Below are positions 5,293 through 10,651 of a DNA stretch of 10,651 bases, one piece after another. The notes beneath the pieces were generated by a model. It searched no databases. It had not been told where the DNA came from and was given only the letters and a program-made list of their open reading frames with translations. Made by a program: the position numbers and the translations under genes. This DNA comes from Chloroflexota bacterium. Its GTDB lineage: Bacteria; Chloroflexota; Limnocylindria; Limnocylindrales; CSP1-4. The stretch is taken from contig JAJYDP010000123.1 in the NCBI GenBank assembly GCA_021777365.1, positions 1 through 10,651 on the forward strand, given 5' to 3'. Position 1 is the stretch's first letter. Each line of letters starts with the position of its first letter.

Positions 5293-7365
5293 ATGACGCC
5301 CTTCCGCGGGAACCGTCTCAGCCACGCGCGCGCGCACTCGTGGCTCGCCGAGCGGCTCGACGGCCCCCTCCAGCCGGCCCGGGAGGCCACGCTGGCCGCG
5401 CACCTGGCGTCCTGTGCCTCCTGCCGGCAGGTCGACGCGGAATACCGGGCGAATCGCGCCGCGATCCGGCTGCTGGCCGGGCCCGTGCCCCCTCGCGATC
5501 TGCCCGCGCGGACCCTCGCCGCGCTCGAAGTCGAGGTTCGCCGCGTCCGGCCGCCCAGGGCGGCGCCGGTGCCGCGGCTGCGGGGTGCGAGGCGCGGCAA
5601 CGGCGTGGCGTTGGGGTCCCTGCTCACCGTCGCGCTGGTCGCGGTCGTGGGCGCGCTGCTGGTGGGCCCGGCCGTCCAGATCCCGGGACCCAACGCGGGC
5701 GCCACGCCGTTCGCCATCGCCCCGGTGGAGCTCGCGTTCGTCGGGATCCAGGGCGACGTCGTCCGGCTCTACCGGGCGCGCCTCGATCGCGCCTGCCCTG
5801 CGGGCAACATCTCGTGCATGGAGTTCGCTCCCCAGGCGGACCAGGTGGTCGGCCTGCCGCAGACCGCGGCGGTGAGCGGCCTCGCGTTCGACCCGGCGGG
5901 CCGGCACGCGGCCATCGCCGCCAGGCCCGGCGCCAGCGCAACGACGACGTACTACGTGGTCGACCTGGGCAGCGGCATCCCCGGGATCACGAACCCGGCG
6001 AGCCCGTTCGGATCCGCCGCGGCCGTCACCGATGGGTCCCCCGCGGCGCCGGCCCTGCCGACCGCGACCGTGGCACCGCAGCACTCGCCTGTGCCGGCGG
6101 AGAAGGCACGGGCAACGCCGCTCGTACAGAAGAAGACCGTCACCTCCACGCCGCATCCGTCACCGACCGGACGCGCAGAAAAGTCGCCCGGCGCCGCGGT
6201 CGGCGCGACGCGGCGCCCCGCCGCATCACCGTCGCCCACGGCATCCTCCGCGGGTGCTGCATCCGCGCCGGCCGCGTCCGGCATCCATCCATCGGGCGCC
6301 CCCGGCGCGGTGTTGACCTCTTCGGGTTCCCTGTCGGGTCCGATCGGGATCGCGACCCTTCCGCCGGTGCTCGCCCAGCCGATCCTGCAGGATGTGATCC
6401 CCACCGGCGCGTCGCCGGCCTGGTCCCCGGACGGCACCACCCTGGCGTTCAGCGCGATGCCGGCCGACGGCGCGTGGGGGTCGGACATCTACACGTGGCA
6501 CCCGGGCGACCAGTGGGCGATCCCGATCACCACCGACCACGCCTCGTCGTTCGCGTCGTGGGCGGGCACCCGGATCGTGGGCAGCACCTACGCCGCCGAG
6601 ATCGACGATCCGGCGGTGCTGACCCCCCAGTCCTTCGTGCTGGATCCACGGACAGGCGACCGGCGCACCATTGCCGGCGCTGCGCTCTGGCTCCCCTCGG
6701 TCGATCCGACCGCCCGGTACACCGTGGGCTGGTCCGGGACGCTGCGGCTCGCGGGGCTGGTGCCCGTCCCCGACCAGGGCCAGCTCGTGTTCGCCCAGTG
6801 GAACAGCCTCGATCCGTTCGCCACGCCGGTGGCGGCCCCGACCGCCGCCGCGACCCCATCGCCAACCCTCGCACCCCCCACCCCCCGGGTCAAAGCGGAG
6901 CGAACCGCCCCGGGCCCGTCGCCCTCCGTCGCATCGTCGCCGGTGGTCGTGGGAGCGGGATCCTCGGCCGCGGCCGGCGGCCCCGGGATCGAGGCGGCGA
7001 TGCCCGAGCCGGTCGATGCGTCGCCGGCGCCCGGCGCCCAGCAGCTCGAGGACTGGGCCGTTGGATGGTCGCCCGACGGATCGGCCGTCGCGGTGTGGGA
7101 AGGGCCGACGGTGGGGATCCAGACCGGTTCCCTTTCCCTCCACGCGGTCGACGAGGTGACCGGGCAGCTCGGCACGGGCGCCCTGCTCCTCGGCCCCGTC
7201 GCCGCGTGCCGCGGCTTCTCGATCGGCCTGGATCGCCTGGTGTGGGCCACGCCGGCCGATCTGCGCGGCTACAGCCAGCTGCGCGTGGTGGTCTGGGGGT
7301 CGTTCGGCCGGGGCGAGATGCGCAGCCAGGAACTCGACCAGCAGGAGGTCGTGCCCGCGTTCTGA
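5293..7365 (+). CDS. Membrane anti-sigma factor with zinc-binding N-terminus and TolB-like extracellular domain
   Basis: The 690-residue protein is the presumed partner of the ECF sigma factor 40 bp upstream. The N-terminus (about 8-60) has the ZAS-type pattern H11/H15 then HLASCASC (H37-x3-C41-x2-C44), which binds zinc and holds the sigma factor at the membrane. One hydrophobic segment at about 104-127 is the membrane anchor, placing some 560 residues outside. The outer part contains propeller-like WD40/TolB strands: GLAFDPAGRHAAIAA, PAWSPDGTTLAFSA with DIYTW, and VGWSPDGSAVAVWEG near the end. These are separated by two low-complexity Pro/Ala/Ser/Thr linkers (about 237-345 and 510-570). Most characterised anti-sigmas of this type are 200-300 residues, so the ectodomain is unusually large and likely senses an external ligand or cell-wall state. 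It ends 21 bp before the convergent hutU stop. The fold of the outer part is inferred from repeated SPDG motifs. Confidence 0.82.
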   Translation: MTPFRGNRLSHARAHSWLAERLDGPLQPAREATLAAHLASCASCRQVDAEYRANRAAIRLLAGPVPPRDLPARTLAALEVEVRRVRPPRAAPVPRLRGARRGNGVALGSLLTVALVAVVGALLVGPAVQIPGPNAGATPFAIAPVELAFVGIQGDVVRLYRARLDRACPAGNISCMEFAPQADQVVGLPQTAAVSGLAFDPAGRHAAIAARPGASATTTYYVVDLGSGIPGITNPASPFGSAAAVTDGSPAAPALPTATVAPQHSPVPAEKARATPLVQKKTVTSTPHPSPTGRAEKSPGAAVGATRRPAASPSPTASSAGAASAPAASGIHPSGAPGAVLTSSGSLSGPIGIATLPPVLAQPILQDVIPTGASPAWSPDGTTLAFSAMPADGAWGSDIYTWHPGDQWAIPITTDHASSFASWAGTRIVGSTYAAEIDDPAVLTPQSFVLDPRTGDRRTIAGAALWLPSVDPTARYTVGWSGTLRLAGLVPVPDQGQLVFAQWNSLDPFATPVAAPTAAATPSPTLAPPTPRVKAERTAPGPSPSVASSPVVVGAGSSAAAGGPGIEAAMPEPVDASPAPGAQQLEDWAVGWSPDGSAVAVWEGPTVGIQTGSLSLHAVDEVTGQLGTGALLLGPVAACRGFSIGLDRLVWATPADLRGYSQLRVVVWGSFGRGEMRSQELDQQEVVPAF

Positions 7366-7386
7366 CGCGAACGGGTGCCCTGCGGC

Positions 7387-9156
<1,770 letters not shown>

Positions 9157-9163
9157 GTTGCGG

Positions 9164-9171
9164 AACCTCCT
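9164..9171 (-). promoter_or_regulatory. Ribosome binding site of hutU
   Basis: The minus strand reads AGGAGGTT, near-perfect anti-16S complementarity, 7 nt before the ATG. It decides the start against the longer open frame. The remaining 170 bp up to the permease stop shows no clear promoter by eye. Confidence 0.8.
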
Positions 9172-9342
9172 GCGCCGGCCGGTCGTCGCGTCCACGCGCC
9201 CGCCGGTCCCGTCGGTAGCGTGGCACGATCCGGCGGCGGGTGCACCGGCCGGACGGCCTCCTGCCGTGCGCCTGCGTCGGTCCATGCGCCGCCATGGATC
9301 CCCGGCCGCAGAAGCCCGACCGTGGCCACCGCGGCCCGTGGA

Positions 9343-10651
9343 TCAGCGCGCGACGTCGCGCCTGCTCATGCCCCAGGCGCCGAGCAGGATCCCGCCGACC
9401 GCGATGACCACGCACGCGACCACGCCGGTCGCGTCCCACTGGCCGACCATCGGCTGACCCATGTGCGCGGTCAGGGCGAGCTGGTGGAACCAGTCTGGCA
9501 GCCTGAGCGGCGGCGCGAGCAGGTCGATGAGGTACGTTGCCACGACGACCAGCGCGGCGATCTCGCCCGCGATCGACGTCCGCCAGAGTCCGCCGATCGC
9601 GACGCCCAGGCCGACGATCGCGCTGGCGTAGATGCCGAGCGCCGCGGAGCCGAGCATGGCCTCTCCCGCAGAAACGCCCCCCGTTGCGCCACCGATGCCG
9701 ATCCCGGCCGCGAACAGGACGGTCATGACCACGATCGCCAGGAGCGCACCGATCCCGCCCGCGACCACCCAGCGGGCGCGCGCCATCGGCGCGGTCAGGA
9801 CCGTCTCCAGGCGACCCTCGGTCTCGTCGGACGCCCATTTGGCGACGAACGTGGCTCCAGCGAAGCCGGCCGCGATGTAGAAGAGCTGAACATAGAGCTG
9901 GAGGAAGCCGCTGGCCGACGCGAGGTCGAAGCCCGGGAAGACCGTCGAGAACAGCCTCATCATCTCGGGACTGCCCGAGATCTGGTCCGCCATCGGCTTG
10001 ACCAGGGACGCGAGGAGCGCGCCGAAGAGGAACAGGCCGATCCCCCATGCCAGGGACCGCGGCAGCTCGTCGCCGAAGGCCCGGCTGACCGGGCCGCGGA
10101 CGCCGAGGACCGCCCCCGGCGTCGCCGGCAGGGAGAGGCCGGCGGTGACCCCGAGGTCGCGGCGGGTGAACAGCTCGACCCCGAGCGCGAGGAGAACGAT
10201 CGCGACGACCCCCACCAGCGCGAGCCCCGGCCAGTCGTAGATGCCGACGAGCGGGATGTGGTCGGCCGTCCAGTGGAACGGGCTCAGGGCCAGGAGCGGG
10301 CCACCGACGTCCAGGCCGCTCGCGACCCACAGGCCGGCCATGACCAGGCCGGCGACGCCGGCCGCGCCGGAACGGCCGAGCACCGGCGCGAGGGCGAGCG
10401 CGAGGCCGCCGAAGCACATGGCGATGAGCCCGACCCAGAGTGCGAAGCCGATCGACGAGCCGAGCGGGATCGGGTCGCCCAGGTTCGGGTCGCCGAACGT
10501 GTTCGAGCTGACGACGATCATGACAGCGACGAAGGCCATCGCCAGCCAGAGCATCGTCAGGTGGGCCGCCAGCTTCTCGAGCGCGATGCGGCGCTTGCCG
10601 AACGGTGCGGCGGCGACGAAGTCGAGGGAGCCGCGGGCCGCCTCGCCCGCC
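9343..10651 (-). CDS. ABC-2 type transporter permease with duplicated halves, C-terminal part (runs off right edge)
   Basis: The open frame enters from the right edge and ends at a TGA at 9345-9343, giving 435 visible residues. It begins mid-protein with ARGSLDFVAAAPFGKRRIALEKLAAH. This is the amphipathic E-x-x-x-G-x-L-x-x-x-x-x-x-P-x-x-R-x-R coupling segment of ABC-2 permeases, followed by about six hydrophobic helices. The same pattern recurs later as ETEGRLETVLTAPMARARWVV (DNA about 9765-9830), again followed by helices. Two such copies in one chain are typical of the roughly 520-550-residue permeases annotated as exporters of polyketide antibiotics or multidrug ABC-2 permeases. They work with a separate ATPase, expected upstream outside the window. 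The substrate cannot be told. The ATG at 10554 is internal, because homology continues upstream of it to the edge. It is co-directional with hutU, 186 bp upstream. Confidence 0.85.
   Translation of the reverse strand, partial: AGEAARGSLDFVAAAPFGKRRIALEKLAAHLTMLWLAMAFVAVMIVVSSNTFGDPNLGDPIPLGSSIGFALWVGLIAMCFGGLALALAPVLGRSGAAGVAGLVMAGLWVASGLDVGGPLLALSPFHWTADHIPLVGIYDWPGLALVGVVAIVLLALGVELFTRRDLGVTAGLSLPATPGAVLGVRGPVSRAFGDELPRSLAWGIGLFLFGALLASLVKPMADQISGSPEMMRLFSTVFPGFDLASASGFLQLYVQLFYIAAGFAGATFVAKWASDETEGRLETVLTAPMARARWVVAGGIGALLAIVVMTVLFAAGIGIGGATGGVSAGEAMLGSAALGIYASAIVGLGVAIGGLWRTSIAGEIAALVVVATYLIDLLAPPLRLPDWFHQLALTAHMGQPMVGQWDATGVVACVVIAVGGILLGAWGMSRRDVAR

Noticed and set aside
4885..6156. Antisense frame over the sigma and anti-sigma genes
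   Set aside because: It is a shadow of both genes, rich in Arg and Gly, with no recognisable domain.

Overview
The window is uniformly GC-rich (third codon positions almost always G or C). It carries at least two coding starts that look leaderless, with a TAnnnT hexamer about 7 nt before the ATG. It also carries an ECF sigma factor paired with a very large TolB-like anti-sigma protein. This fits a soil or sediment bacterium of the high-GC Chloroflexota or Actinobacteriota type. The sequence alone does not settle the phylum.

Left part (1-1184, minus strand): the 5' part of a proline dehydrogenase gene runs off the left edge. Upstream of it on the same strand is the C-terminal part of a metal-dependent amidohydrolase of the kind that includes Xaa-Pro dipeptidases. 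The amidohydrolase has lost its N-terminal HxH half exactly where an insertion sequence begins.

Mobile element and scar (1185-2662): a 1156-bp single-ORF DDE element is bounded by 26-bp inverted repeats matching at 24 of 26 positions. Beyond its right end lies the 5' half of a tRNA-Gly(CCC) gene with an intact sigma70-type promoter but no 3' half. Next to that promoter is a cluster of five 10-bp GGCGCGATCC repeats. The missing amidohydrolase N-terminus is not on the far side of the element, and no target duplication is visible. The locus therefore looks like a deletion or recombination scar rather than a simple insertion.

Central part (2663-7365, plus strand): lipB (octanoyltransferase) is followed after 3 bp by a GalT-family (HIT superfamily) protein whose canonical catalytic HPH motif is absent. 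After a 211-bp gap comes an ECF sigma factor. It is followed 40 bp later by its presumed anti-sigma factor, a 690-residue single-pass membrane protein with an N-terminal zinc-binding anti-sigma domain and a long, Pro/Ala/Ser-rich extracellular region carrying beta-propeller-like repeats.

Right part (7387-10651, minus strand): hutU (urocanate hydratase) converges on the anti-sigma gene and has a strong Shine-Dalgarno sequence. Upstream on the same strand is the C-terminal part of a duplicated-half ABC-2 type permease that runs off the right edge. Proline dehydrogenase, the peptidase-like amidohydrolase and urocanate hydratase point to amino-acid catabolism, but they are not one operon here.
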